Assembly: GCA_025677815.1 (NCBI GenBank)
Contig: JAIXMP010000001.1
Location: 496,001 to 560,000, forward strand
Direction of reading: 5' to 3'
DNA length: 64,000 bases
Source of the DNA: Phascolomyces articulosus
Lineage: Eukaryota; Mucoromycota; Mucoromycetes; Mucorales; Lichtheimiaceae
Shown: positions 26,121-39,197 of the stretch, one piece after another
How the letters are laid out: every line of letters starts with the position of its first letter
Numbering within the stretch: position 1 is the first letter of the stretch
Made by a program: the position numbers and the translations under genes
The notes under the pieces: generated by a model
The model's database searches: none
What the model was told of the DNA's origin: nothing
What the model saw: the letters and a program-made list of their open reading frames with translations, nothing else

Positions 26121-28250
26121 AAAATCCCGTCTTTGGTTTTGATTGGAATTTATTGTACTTTGATATCAGTTCAGGCGGTCTGGATTCATGAAACTCTTTT
26201 ATTTGCCTTCACATATCTGAGCCTACTTGTCTTAGGGGAGGATACCTTCACAGCCCAATTTTATCTTTTATTTTGATTGCTATTATTGGATTGATTTTAC
26301 CTGGTTTTCTTTTGAGCCGAGTTGACCATATAGGCATTATCATTGTGGAGAGTGAAGGTGAAACTATTCTGGTTCTTTTTTCTTTATTATTTTATATAAG
26401 ACAGGAAAATGCTAGTTTAGAAAAGGGAAGCAATATTTTCAATCATCCATCGATACTTACAGCCGACGGCTTGTTTCCGATATCATACTTACGTGTTACG
26501 TCGTACTACTTCTGGTGCTTTATTTTTTCGGCGTGCCTCTTTGTATAACAAGTGTTTACTGTATCATGTATCAAGACGGGAATCAAATCAGCATGATGTG
26601 CAGGAAATTATTATTATTATGTGTATGTCCCATCGGTTTATTGTGTATCTGAAATCAAGAAATCATCCAAAAACCAAATACTCCATTTCAAATTCATTTG
26701 GGTGCGGAGACATCATCTTTCCAAATGATGGTGCTGTTTGTTGTCACCTATCGCCATTCAAGACAACCAAATCATCCAAGTGTTTGCCTACAAGCTACGG
26801 TATACTATTGCCATTACACTTTAACCGAATCAAGAAAGGGGCATATTCATAACGAGGAACCAAATTCCGTTTAGTATGACATCCGATGACAAGTCACAAT
26901 ATATGCGTACCAATAATCCAACAACAAATATTCATCAAGTGTTTACGTATATACCGTCGTCTGGTGTCATGCTTTTTCAACCAAATTTTATTATACTCTT
27001 TGACTAGACATAACATCATTTAGTGCTATAATGACTTGTTTCCTTGGAAACACTATAGTTATTACTCTATTTGATGGGTGTTCTTGACATGGTATCAAGC
27101 AACGAAAAAAGTGGTAAAACGGAAACAGAACAAAAACTACTGACGCATACGATATAACAACAGATGAAATCTCTCAAAATATGGCGATCAACTAAAACAA
27201 GGCAATAGTTGATCTATCTGTATGTTTATTCGTATTGCGTGATAACAAGCATTTATTGGAATTTGGTTTCTCCTCCTTATGATGTATCCATATTTGGTCT
27301 TTCAAACAATCAAACAATTAAATAAAATTAGTGGTGGTGGATGGCGAATACAACAGCAAGCAAAAAGAACATCATCAAGTCATAACATTTGCTGTCGCCA
27401 TCCACTGTCGAACATAGTGTGTCATGGCGATTGACACAATCAAGCAATCAAACAAATCAAAAAGGAAATGAATTGCTGCCCATCAATTCGAGTCTTTCTT
27501 ATCACTATGGTGCGGTGCAATTCATTTATACATGTATCAAACGTATATATAATCAAGATTATATTCTGGTGGCAGGATTGGGATCCAACCGACAAAATTC
27601 TTTGGAACAAGTGATATTTTATCAATATATACAACAACGTGCTGCTTGTTTCTCAGCATCAGAACAACCAAACGCTGGTGTGTCTCTATACAGTGATCCG
27701 TCAAGACGAAATCAGGGTCATATCTCTACGTACGTACGACTATACCAATCATCATCACCATTGTTATTATTATCAAGACTTTTTGAAAACATTATTATTT
27801 GATATTCTTGGATATGAATGTGACACACACAAACACACACACGTTTATGCATACCTGCACATGCATATGAATTGTCAAAATGTTTTATTTGCACACACGC
27901 GAAATATTTTGACTAGTCCACACACACAATAATATCCAAGAATATCAAATAAATGGTTACAATCCTGCCTCTTTCCGATATCAATATACCCAATGTCAAA
28001 GGGAAAAAGGTACGTTTGTAAAATGTAATACTTGTCTAGAGTTCAAAAAAATGGTAGTAAAGTTATGTGCTTGATTTGATGATTGCAACAAAAAAAAAAG
28101 AAAAAAAAGTATTATATTATTGTAATTATCACTATTTCACCTCTCCCCACAAAAAATTCGAAAAAAACTTTATTCCATTCCATGGCAACAACGATATGGT
28201 ATACTTCGATATTGGAGATGACAGGAAAAATCAAGATACATTATTATTAT
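26121..28250. other. Decayed coding-like sequence, no gene called
   Basis: Several frames of 60-140 codons (26067-26276, 26273-26548, 26493-26852, 27389-27802, 27639-27932) overlap in different phases and look like remnants of one or more old genes broken by frameshifts. No domain was recognised. CA repeats lie at 27820-27845 and around 27895-27930. Confidence 0.35.
27795..27952. repeat. Perfect 21-bp inverted repeat around a CA-rich spacer
   Basis: TTATTTGATATTCTTGGATA plus one further base (27795-27815) is exactly complementary to 27932-27952. The 116-bp spacer carries CA-repeat runs. It could be a small foldback element; no target-site duplication was recognised. Confidence 0.7.
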
Positions 28251-28259
28251 GATGGCCAG

Positions 28260-29101
28260 ATCAAATCCATTATTATTTCTTCAACAACACCAAGTCTATT
28301 AACTATGCACAAGTACAAGATTGTTCGATCCAGTAAGTTTATATCTACAATACTATATTTTTCTTTATTAACAATATACATACAAACACGATATTAACTA
28401 TAATTATTTATAAATTACTTATACATAAAAATATTAGGAAAAATGAAGCAAAAATAATAATAATAAACCACGAAAAACCAAAAATACGTAACATAAATAA
28501 CAAAAACGCTTTGTTCCATACATACATGATCATCCAAAACAACAGTAAGCTGACAATATACAGATATAATTATGTGTGTTGAGGTGTTAGATGAGATGCT
28601 AATAACAAATATTTATATTTATATTTGCATATTAGAATATGGATGAGCATATACATTTCAAAACAAAAATGATTCGACAAAAAAAATCATCTATCCACTC
28701 TTCGATCCAGTAAGTTTAAGTTATAGATATTATATTACTATATACCAGTTATATAAACTGACGGATGTAAAGATACTAATGTGTCCTTCATTTTCACATT
28801 ACTGTTGTGTATATAATAGAACACGGAGAGAACAAAAAATACGCACGTAAAAACAAAAAAAAAACAAATACGAGCGGTATCTTTTATACGAATACTCCAA
28901 CAAAATTCTTCAATCATGTAAGTTTTAAATGAATTTCTTTATACTGCTGCTTTTATGGTGAGTGGGACCGAGAGGATTAATATATTCTATGTATGTTTAT
29001 ATAATATATCTATTAGAATATCTGGACGAACATTCATCATATCCAAAACAAAACAAAAAAAGAATTATACGTACATAAATCACCTTATGGCTATTACGTA
29101 C

Positions 29102-29134
<33 letters not shown>

Positions 29135-29330
29135 ACAAATCTTATGGCAATTACTCAGTAAGTTATAAATTCACTTCTATACAATCATGTACCTGAAAAT
29201 GACTTTAACATAGAGACACTAACGATATAGCCTATTACACGTACATGTTAGAATTTGGTCGTAATGAAATCAAAAGCTAAAAAAAAATCCTGTCCAACAC
29301 CCATCATTTATCACAAGAACCAAAACCAAG
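28260..29330 (+). other. Chain of five intron-like units with small exon-like segments
   Basis: GTAAG donors at 28333, 28545, 28710, 28918 and 29158 are each followed after 91-110 bp by an acceptor of the form TTAG or ATAG (ending at 28437, 28635, 28819, 29015, 29251). The exon-like segments between them (107, 74, 98 and 142 bp) start with similar AAYAYGGA-type sequence and are rich in Lys and Asn codons. Two donors share TTCGATCCAGTAAGTTTA. This suggests a gene made by exon duplication, now decayed or non-coding. No product could be named. Confidence 0.4.
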
Positions 29331-29737
29331 AAAAAGATACACTTCAATTTCGAAATATACTCATATCATTGCCACTGTGAAATTCCAACAAGAAGATTCA
29401 GTATCATCAGAAATCCTATAAAAAGAACATATGGCATTTATTGCTAACTACTTCCTCCTGTAATTCATATTACAACAATCCCCCTAAAAAAATAGATAGA
29501 TAGATAAAAGTAAAAAAAAAAAAGAGGCGAAAGTCATCTTGAGCACATAACTAACTACTAACATTTTTACAGAGCTTCTTGGATAGCTATTTTTATTTTG
29601 CACTCGTACGTACGTATATACACCTCAATACACAACACACTATTAGCCATGGTGTATTATTACCATATAGTTAGAAATCACATTTGTAAACCAAATTAGT
29701 TACTTGTAGTATTATTTATATAATAAATTGGGTTTAT

Positions 29738-30750
29738 TGAATATCATTTAATTTTATCTTTCCAACAGTTAAATGAAACGCGCCTGAGTCATTTCCCCTT
29801 TCTTTTTACCTTCCAAATTACACTCTATTTTGTCACCTTGACAATGACGACGTTGACTCCTCCATCTCCATTCCCACTGTATACACTCGATGTGACAGCC
29901 ATCAAAAGTTCATTTGATTGTGTGAACAAGGCTAATGACACACTTGACTATCAACTGGAAATCATTCATACGTCAAACGCCATTGACATGCTCAAATGAT
30001 CTTATTTGTTCCATGCTCTTCATAATCATGCTCATGCTTATCGCAAAAAAAATATAAACACGAAGCGGCTGCTAAGGACGCCCAAGAAATGATATCAATA
30101 GCACCAAACTCAGTAACTGGATATAGTTTTCTTATTAGCCAGTATCTATACTTTACAATTTTCAATTATATTTGATGACAAACACTACATGCATATGAAT
30201 ATTATTATAAATGTATTCATCGCCGTTCGTTATTTGTTATTGTCCTTCTCATACAAAGGGACGATATGGTGTTCCTTGATAGTAAAGAATAAAAAAAAAT
30301 CTCGACCATCTGAAGAGTTTTATTGAGTACCACTAAAATGAATGACAAACTTTTTGGGTGCCAGTAATTTCATGGGATGTCGCTATTCCCTTTTTTACGT
30401 TAAAATATACACCTTTAACCTTCGCTCTTGCAAATATTGTATTGTAATACTTTATACACCACATTCTGTCGTTGAGCTTTGTAAATGAAATAGATTGGAT
30501 TTTCTGGATTGGATGCTATATTATAATGAAAAATATATCAATTATGTTCTGGCGGTTTGTTAATTAATCGTTTTTTTTTCTGTTTTATTCGTCTTTATAC
30601 TTTTTTAAGACCATTACATATATATCTCAACATACATTTTGGACGTAATTTCCCCATAAAAAGGCCATTTTTGGTCACACACCGGCTCATGTTACCATAA
30701 GTGATATATGTCTTTCAGACAGGGTCTTTCTGGCTGCTTTAAATTTTTGA
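29738..30750 (+). repeat. 1-kb dispersed repeat, copy A (inverted relative to 43145-44152)
   Basis: Highly similar along about 1 kb to the reverse complement of 43145-44152. Differences are scattered substitutions and small indels, for example about 25 bp missing after CGCGCCTGA near 29787. It carries a dead gene fragment near its left end. No terminal repeats or target-site duplications were recognised. Confidence 0.9.
29843..30175 (+). pseudogene. Truncated F-box/TPR-like gene fragment in repeat copy A
   Basis: The ATG at 29843 starts a peptide with PLYTLDVTAIKSSFDCVNKA and ends at TGA after DMLK. Past the stop the frame resumes (YLFHALHNHAHAYRKK), then an A-run of 8 bases shifts the frame before KDAQEMISIAPNSVTGY. 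The pattern is that of the first TPR-like helices of the large F-box/TPR-like families of Mucorales (assigned from memory of the family). The rest of the gene is absent. It is dead in this copy. Confidence 0.6.
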
Positions 30751-31595
30751 ATTCAAATTATTACTATACCTGTTGAAAAGCATATTATGGGTCTGGCGTA
30801 GATGATGTTTTTATATAGAAATTAAAGAAAATGTTTTAATATTAAATGACACACACTTTTTCTAACGTATTGTTTAATAAATAATAATAATAGTATTACA
30901 TACTATTCTGATTTGTTTATTACAAGTGCCATTTCTAACTATAGAGTAATAATATATTTGAATATAAGATGTGGATTACAAATAATTTGAGATGTCAAAA
31001 TTTTTTTTAAAGGAAATTGTTTTGGTATTCAAAAAAAAAAAAAAAAACAGAGGCAGCCTATTTTATATGTTCTCAAAAAAATAAATAAACTTTCTACGTA
31101 ATCATTAATAGCAGATGTATATTTTTCTTCCTGCATAAGTAAAATTATGCCATGAGCAACAATGAACCAAGTATTTGGACACTATTGTTATATTGCACAC
31201 AATTTTTGTTGTATCTCTTTTTCATGCTCCTTATAGTTTTACATCATTATGCGTTTGGAAAACGTGTTGATAATTCTTGTTATTTTTTTTTCTATATACT
31301 ACCTGCACTAAGAAAAAAATAAATGCCATTCAGCCTATCTTTATTATCCATCACTCTTTTGATCACACACAAGTTGTTCATACACTTTTTTTTTGAATTT
31401 TCGTTAATAAATCATCATATATTCTATTAAATCATGTCAAATGGGCAAAGTGGTGTAGTAACCTCTGGTGTATGAATTGAGTGAGAAGATGTTTCCAATT
31501 GAATGTATATCTTTATAAAAGATTATATATTATGATCATCATCACGCCACCACTACAATATATATATCTTAAATAGTTTTTCTTCTTCTTAATAG
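30751..31595. other. Intergenic, AT-rich
   Basis: Homopolymer runs (A near 31031-31046) and short frames only. Nothing was recognised. Confidence 0.45.
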
Positions 31596-32951
31596 ATGGT
31601 AACGAATAATAAAACTTATTCGCCTCACTTGAAAAAAATATATTTATGTATGGACGAACTTAATGAAACAGTTTTAGAGACTTATCTTGTAGCCAATATT
31701 GCTAGTTTTGTTGGTCCACTTGAAATTAAGCAATTTAATTTTAGGCAATCGAATCCTGCGTATTTGATCAAAGACAGAAAGTAAGTTTTCATTTGTATAA
31801 TAGATTGTGTCTATTTTCTCTTTGATACCTAGTATTTATATATGATATATTTATATACCATTCAATTAATATATTGTATAGCAAACAGCAATATGTTCTT
31901 CGTAAAAAGCTCCCCCCCAGAGCTTTATTGTCCAGTACTGCTCATGCTGTTGAACGTGAATATCTTATTCTTAAAGAACTGAGTGAGAATACAGATGTCC
32001 CGGTTCCCAAAGTATATATATTGTGTAAAGACAGCTCAGTTCTTGGTACACCATTTTATGTGAGTTTACCATATCTTGTGTAGGTAAATAAAAAGTGATT
32101 AATAACCTATAACGTATCGTTTTTGACATATGCTATATTACGAAAAAATTTTATGGAATTTCTTCAGGGTAGAATTTTTGATGCCGTCTATTCCTTGCGA
32201 TGAACGTAAACTATGGTACAGATAAAATAAGTGACATAATCTGTTCAATATCAGATACTCAGTCCATATATTTTATATGATGTTTTTATAGCTATTTGTC
32301 AGCCATAAAAACATTTGCCATGCTACATCGTGTTGATTATAGATCCATTGGATTAGATAATTTTGGCAAAACCTCTAACTTTTATAATAGTCAAATACGT
32401 TTACTTGGTAAAATATCTGCTGTCCAAGCTGGTGCAAAGGATGAAGAAACAGGTACTATGATTGATCCTATTCTTCGATTTGACGAATGTTTTGCATGGT
32501 TCAAGAGAAATCAACCTTCTGATGAAGCAGTCATTGTCCATGGTGACTATAAGGTAAAATAACTTATGTTTTTACCCTATTATTTACCTTCCTCAGGAAT
32601 GGCCATGATAGAGATCAAGATTTTGGTTGGACCTTCACCTATTCTCAACTTGGATTAATTGATGAAATCTTACTGTATTACAGTGAGTAGACCTTTTCCA
32701 ATCGAACGATGGTCTTTTACTGTTGCCTTTTCCTTATTCAAAGTCGGTATTTATTAAAATTTTGTTTCTCGATTTTTTTTATGACAAGGCTTATAAATAA
32801 ACTAATGACATGATCTCTCAAATAGCTTGCCATTATAACTCAAGATGTTGCTGCCCGTGTGCCACGTAAACAAGCCTCCTCAGCTCAAGCAAAAGCTTAT
32901 GTTCTCATGTTCAAATCTGCAGCTGCTCATGCTTCAGATATTGTAGATTAA
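31596..32951 (+). pseudogene. Broken APH-family phosphotransferase-like gene (ACAD10/11 N-domain type)
   Basis: The homology is to aminoglycoside-phosphotransferase-fold proteins related to the kinase-like domain of ACAD10/11. Readable exons: 31596-31780, 31882-32059, part of 32150-32220, 32292-32553 and 32825-32951. Visible parts are YVLRKKLPP near the ATP-binding lysine, VPVPKVY, the segment EFLQGRIFDA, the Brenner-type VHGDYK, and a C-terminal AARVPRKQASSAQAK. Lesions: a frameshift between IFDA and SIPCDERKLW, a lost acceptor before EFLQG, a donor changed to AGATAA at about 32220, and no metal-binding DWE segment after HGDYK. The start is uncertain (ATG 31596 or 31650). Confidence 0.75.
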
Positions 32952-35900
32952 GAAGGTGAATATGACAGTAACCCGGGCAATCTATAAGGAAATACACAAA
33001 CATAAGAGTTTCATAAAAAAAAAGCGCATTCCATTCTCTTCTTTTTCGTCCTTACTATTATTAAATAAAAGCACATCATTTTGGGATATGGATTCCATCT
33101 CATATTACGTACAAATGTAAAACACGTATTGTTATAATCGTCAGGTTTTCTCCATTTTGTCACTAGACAATCACGTTATTACTATTAATTAATAATATGG
33201 AAAATAATATTATTGGGCTCTTGGTTAATATAAGTGCATAATTCGTATACGATCCAAGCTCTTCTCCCTACGTCTCATTATCATTTAAAACATGATTTAA
33301 TTTTCTTAAGATCACAACACCACAAAAACCTCCATTGAATGAAGGAATACTTCACATATTATCTTTAACTTGGTAATTTAATGACTTATGAGAGGTGATC
33401 ATCATGTATTATAACAGAAGAACAGGAAATATTAAGTGTTTGTATATTTTGATACTAAAGGCCCGATCCACCATCCTATTATATAATTTGACCAGACACT
33501 GTTCTTCAATATATTAAGAATATACAACAGTTGGGTGGCATTATTACTTATAAAACATGTGATCCCATATTAATAAAAAAAGAAACTTGTTTACTCTACC
33601 TATATAAAGACCTTCATTATTATTATTTTATTTAATAAGATGCTTGATCCATGCGCCTCAATAAAAAAAATAGTGTAACCATTTCATTCTCCCAAAAAGA
33701 TCCTTTGCTTCATCCACTTTAACATTTTAGTCAAATAAACGTTTTTTCATTTAAAACGGGTTTATGGGAAAAAATCAAATAAATTGTAACACATTAAAAA
33801 AAACAGGATGAACTGTTTTATTGTTGTGGCGTTTTTTTAGTTATCATGGGGCATCCAACACATATAAAAAATAATAATGTACTAGTCCTATATGAATGTT
33901 GGGTAATATTCTCGGGGGAAAAATGTTTTCAGTTGTCCAATGTATTTTTTAAGAGTTTTTTTTTTTTTTTTTTGTTCAACGTTCTATTTATCTACCCAAC
34001 AACAAGAAAAAAAAAGAGTTTACGCCCACATCATTTCTGTGTGAATTTTACGCCTGCAAATAAATGTACATGATTTAATGCAAAACAGATACGTAATAAA
34101 AAGGAGTCCAGACATATATAATCGATTTGACAAGTTGTACATAATACAGATAGATATATCGCTACAACGATATATTATTCGTGAAACTAGTTTATACAGG
34201 TAAGTATAGTATCATCCATCATATTGGGGGTGGGTGGGTGGGTTATATAATGAATATAAAAATTCTGTTTCTTATCAAACTGCATAATTAAGCGGGATAT
34301 ATATAACTGTTCATTCTAATATATAACGACAATGACCCTTGAAAAAAAAAAAAAACAAAACAAGCTTGTATATTGTTGGTGGAACCCACATTTAACGAAT
34401 TTCTATTATAATCATCGATCATTTTGACGTTCATATTCTATTATATATGAAAATGATCGGGTCGGGTGCATTCATTAAATAGAAATTGGCTAGAATCTTT
34501 TATATTCTATTATAAAATAATAGACTTCTTTATGAACTTGATCTTACAATAATAATAATTATATTTTATTAGTTTATAGATCGGGACTTGACGAAAGAAA
34601 AAACGAGGATTAAATATTTTTGACAAGTTGGATTTTCGTTCTCCTAATAAAACTTAGTACATGACATTGTACTACATAAAAGTTGGGTTGTGTGTACTAT
34701 GCTTTTTTCTTCGTTACGATTGTAGTAAAGCACTTAATGCAATGAAGGAACTCTCTCTCTCCTCAAAGACGCGCTCTTTTTATTTGTGCGTGAATGTTTA
34801 TATTTTTAGATGAGTGATGATGACACGACAGATTGTGTAAATATAAATAATAAAAAAAGGAGGGAATTGGGGGAGGTTCTTTTTAAACAACAAGTTTACT
34901 TTTTTTACATAGCTGATATTCAAAATATAAAGAGTGACACATGCCATTTCTTTTCAACAATAAAAAAAAATTAGTACAAGTGCTACAAAACCATCTTTAT
35001 TGTAAGGTTTTAGTATAGAACACGTTCTTGTTTCTTATTCTTTTTTTTTTTACTAACTTATTTCTTTTGTTACTGGTAAATTCAAATTGTTAGTCTATAT
35101 CAACAAAATAATAGGTTTTTCAAGTCAAAATGAATTGAATAAATGGCCTGATCTTTTTTCTTTAAAAAAAAAAAAGTGGTGTCGTTTTTCTCGTCCAACC
35201 TTATTAAAGAAGTATTACAATACGTTTATAAAGAAACTCAGATTTAGGACATGACAACCCAAGTTTTTGATCCGAATCTTTAGGATTTGCGGAGAAAGTC
35301 AAGGTTCCGATGTGATGATGAAGAGAGTGCTACTAGTTAGTGAACAATAAGATAATCTGGTCAGGTTAGTTCTTTTCTGTAAGTTATTATACTTTCTAAT
35401 ATGCGCAAATCTCTTTTTCTTTTTTTTTTTATTTATTTATAGTAAAAATATAGCCAAGCCAAAAAAAAAAAACAATATTTATATCTTGATCATGAGATTT
35501 TCCATCTTCTTTTTTCGAATCGTCCATGTTATTCTGTAATAAAAACAGTCAATGTTATTCATAATGACTCTATGATCATCATCACATTCATTTGAAATGT
35601 TGGGTTTATTCAGGGCATGATGTGACAAAATGTTTTTTTTTTCAAGAGGAGTTCTTAATGTTTGGGGGGAGGAGGAGGTGATGGTGGTCAAAAAGGGGAA
35701 ACAAACGAAGGATAGTATTACACGATAAAAAAAAACCGGGTCAAATTCAGGCATGATTTCTTAATTTGGGGGGTTTATCATCGTTGCATTTTGAAAAAAA
35801 AAAAAAAGATAACAAACACCACCTAATTGATGACCATTAAAAGAAGGTAGAAAAACAACACATATTTATTTAAATTGTCAATTGGAAACTTCATTAAATA

Positions 35901-36436
35901 TGAAATGAATTGACATTTGTCTGTATGAATAACTATATCAAAATGAAAACATAATGTAATATAAGAATTAATAAAACGAACCTCGGCGTTTCGTTTTAAC
36001 GAAAGTAACACATAAATCTTAACATCATCATCAATGAACAAGTGTGTAACAAACAAAAAAAAATGAATTTAATAACTGTATTACTTGGTGTAACAAAAAA
36101 AAAGAAATAATAGTAGGATTTATAAGAGTGTGTAAAATGGAATATTTTTTATGTATATATAAAAAAAGGCATCCTAAGAATCATAATAATAATAAAGAAT
36201 AATAAAGAATAATAATATAAGAATAATAAGAATAATAAGAATAAAAAGTAATAAGAGGAATAGTAAAAAGTAGAATTAAGCAGGCAAAATAGAGATATTA
36301 AAAAGAAGTAAATGGGTAAAATAAATGCTATAAAGGTTTTGTGCAAATTGAATTTTTTTGTGCGTGTGTATTTTTTTTAACTTGTTTATACAACAACACA
36401 AACACACCAAAAAAAAAAAAAAATATGGAAGGTTGT
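32952..36436. other. Gene-poor AT-rich region
   Basis: 3.5 kb with no supportable gene. It holds poly-T and poly-A runs (33958-33973, 34342-34355, 35162-35173), a GGGTGGGTGGGT tract near 34228-34241 and many AATAAT runs near 36180-36240. Short frames (for example 33846-34073) start in random sequence and are not believed. Confidence 0.45.
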
Positions 36437-38147
36437 TTAAGCGGTCGCTTGAACGGCAGGAACAGTGGCGGTGGCTGCTGCGGGAGCAGGTGAAGTAGCA
36501 ACAGGTTCTTCTTCCTTCTTGGCTTCTTCCTTGACGGGTTCTTCCTTAGGAGCAGCTTCAGAAGGTTCAGCAGTAGGCTTTTCTTCTTCAGTAGCAGGTG
36601 CTTTTTCCTTCTTTTCCTTCTTGTTATTCAAACGAAGAAGTTTAGTCAAACGACGACTCAAATTACCAGCTGCTTGAGCAGGGCTGGTTGTCTTCTTTTC
36701 TTCTTCTGGTTTGGCTTCTATATCAAAAAAAAAAAAAAAAAAAGAGATAGGAAGATCACATCATTGAGTTACACATGTTCACATGTAAAATTTTATAATA
36801 ACACATGGTCTCACAATTTATATAGAAACCTCCATTATCATTTTTGTTCTTTACCTGTACCAGGAGCAGTAGCTTCTTCTGTAGCTTCGGCAGCAGCAGC
36901 TTCGACAGCAGGAGCTGGAGTTTCAGTAGTGGCAGGAGCAGGGGTAGCTTCTTCAGTAGCACCATTAGTTTCTGTAGCAGCAGGAGCAGGGGTAGCAGCT
37001 GCTGGTTTTTCTTCCTTCTTATGAGAAAAGTATTTGGTCACAATGGTAGAACGACGCTTCACTTGATCAATGACACTGGTTTTGGGAGTAGATTCCTTCT
37101 TGGGGGCAGCAGCAGCTTCTTCAGAAGATTCACCAGCCTTGGTTTGTTCTTCTTCCTTCTTGGCTTCTTCCTTGGGTGCTTCTTCAGTAGCAGCAGCAGG
37201 AGCTAAATAATGTAGATTGTATATGAATGAGCCATTTGAGGATAAAATAGTATAAAAAAGGGATAGATAGATATATATAAGGTTAAGATTTTTTTTTTGT
37301 GTGTTATTGTTGTTTACCTTCAGGTTCAGCTTCGGCAGCAGGAGCTTCAGAAGAAGAAGCAGCAGCAGCAGCCGGTTGTTCTTCCTTTTGCTCGGGACTC
37401 TAAAATCACCATTCTTGGTTAGCTTATGGATCGTCAAAAAATAAAAAAAGGGCGGTCATCCAATATAAAGAGAGAATCAACGTAGTACAGGCTATGCCGA
37501 ACCGGATGGTGGATGACATGGAAAATATAAAGTCCGACACGACGACTTCGTTCTCATCCAATCCATGGCTCTAACTCTCTCACCCTCTCACATCTAGCAC
37601 TGATTGAATGATATTTTTTTTTTCTTACCTTGCTGCGGTTAAAGATACCATTAATGTTGGTCAAGAAACGAGACTGTCTCTTTTCTTTCTTTGAAATAGG
37701 CTTTTCTTCTTCCTTCTTTGCTTCTTCAGTAGCAGCAGGTTGTTCTTCTGTAGTCTCAGCAGCAGGAGCTTCAGCAGGAGCAGCTTCAGCTTCGGCAGTG
37801 GTGGTGGCTGGTTCTTCAGTGACAGCAGCGGTGGTAGGTGAAGAAGGTTCTTCCTTGGGATGATCTTTCTTATCCGAGAATTGTTTCTTTGCCTTGTTCC
37901 AGACCATAGATAAACGTTTTGTTGTGCTAGATCGAGAAATACCTGGAGTAGGCTTTTCTTTTTCCTTGGTTTCTTCAGCCTTATCAGTTGTTGTTTCTTC
38001 CTTGGCAGCAGCGGCAGAGGATTCTTCAGCAGCAGCGGCAGGCTTGTCATTTGTAGTAGCAGGAGTAGTATCCTTGGGGGTTTCTTCGACAGCCTTTTGT
38101 TGTTCTTCAACAGGAGCTTCGGTAGTAGGTTTAGTGGCGTCAGTCAT
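36437..38147 (-). CDS. Ala/Glu/Lys-rich low-complexity protein with four basic modules, 409 aa
   Basis: Not assigned to a known family. Exons 38147-37629, 37399-37318, 37202-36855 and 36717-36437 close in frame. The chain is mostly disordered Ala/Glu/Lys/Pro/Thr, but four short basic, partly hydrophobic modules stand out at about residues 71-95, 155-173, 243-266 and 335-354 (for example STTKRLSMVWNKAKKQF and VKRRSTIVTKYFSHKK). Each has a KR or RR pair with Ser/Thr, followed by hydrophobic residues and Lys. They could be amphipathic membrane- or protein-binding helices, or phospho-sites; this is inference. Codon use is strongly biased (AAG, GCT, GAA), which suggests high expression. A TATA box lies 156 bp upstream. 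Confidence 0.85.
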
Positions 38148-38302
38148 TATTTATTCTAAAGTTGTATATTAAAGTTGATAAGAAAAAAAAAAGAGAGAAA
38201 GAAGAAGAAAAAAGCAAAAGTTTTTTTTTTTTTTTTGGGTGTGAAAATATAAAGAAAAGGAGAAAACAGGAAATGAAAATTGCGTAGTAGGTGAAATGGC
38301 TC

Positions 38303-38310
38303 ATTTTATA
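38303..38310 (-). promoter_or_regulatory. TATA box for the gene at 38147
   Basis: TATAAAAT on the minus strand, about 156 bp before the ATG at 38147. The 744-bp gap up to the next gene (38148-38891) otherwise holds homopolymers, a TGAA repeat near 38356 and a CACGTG E-box-like motif near 38473. Confidence 0.45.
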
Positions 38311-38891
38311 GTGGGATCACGGATTACGATCAGCTGAGAAAATAAGTTTCTGTGAATGAATGAATGAATGAAAATGAGTGTGTGTGAGTTGTGAGTGCTA
38401 TTATATATATTTATTATGCTTAACTGGATTGAGTAATTGGCAGGCAGGTTTTTTTTTCCAAAGGGCTAGCCTCACGTGTGCTACATACACCTCCCCCTAA
38501 TCCTCTTCTCCCCTTCACAAAAACTTGTATAAAAAAAGAAACCTTCTCTTCCGATCTTTTCCTCTCCCCCCATCCGATAAGTGACACGAAAAGCAAAATG
38601 ATGAGACAATGGGAGTCTGTAATATAATTACACTATTTTGACATGTATTATAAAAGAAGACCAATTTATTATGATTTATTATTAAAACTAGTATGAGTAT
38701 ATGAAAAGGTATACAAAAATGGATTTGATTTGATTTGATTAATAATTATTTTGTTACAATTTTTTTTGATATAAAGAAAAAAAGGTCTCCTCCTATTTTT
38801 TTTTATCATATCATCATCATTATATATATATCAGCACTTGCCCTCTTCTTCTTCCTCCCTTCGTATTCTTTCCCCTTCGTCAAATCCTCCT

Positions 38892-39164
38892 TTATGACAT
38901 ATCTTCAGTATAATTGGCAGGAAACATTCCCTTCCGAGATCCGATTTCACCTTCCCACCAAGCTTGACGATCTCCTTTTCTTTGAGTGACAATGATATGA
39001 TCTCCCGCAGAAAATGTCAAATCACCTGGCTGTTCTCCATTAAAATCATACTTGGCGATTACCACTGTCATTTGTTCTTGTTGTTCAAATGCATGAGGAT
39101 CCTTTTTAGTATCATTTCCATAATAGTGTTCATATCCTGAGCTAGCGGTATATCCTGGTGCAAC

Positions 39165-39197
<33 letters not shown>

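Noticed and set aside
33846..34073. 75-codon open frame
   Set aside because: It is driven by a poly-T run, with no signal peptide, domain or promoter.
34228..34241. GGGTGGGTGGGT tract as a G-quadruplex element
   Set aside because: The loops are suitable, but it is a single short tract in a gene-free area with nothing to link it to a function.
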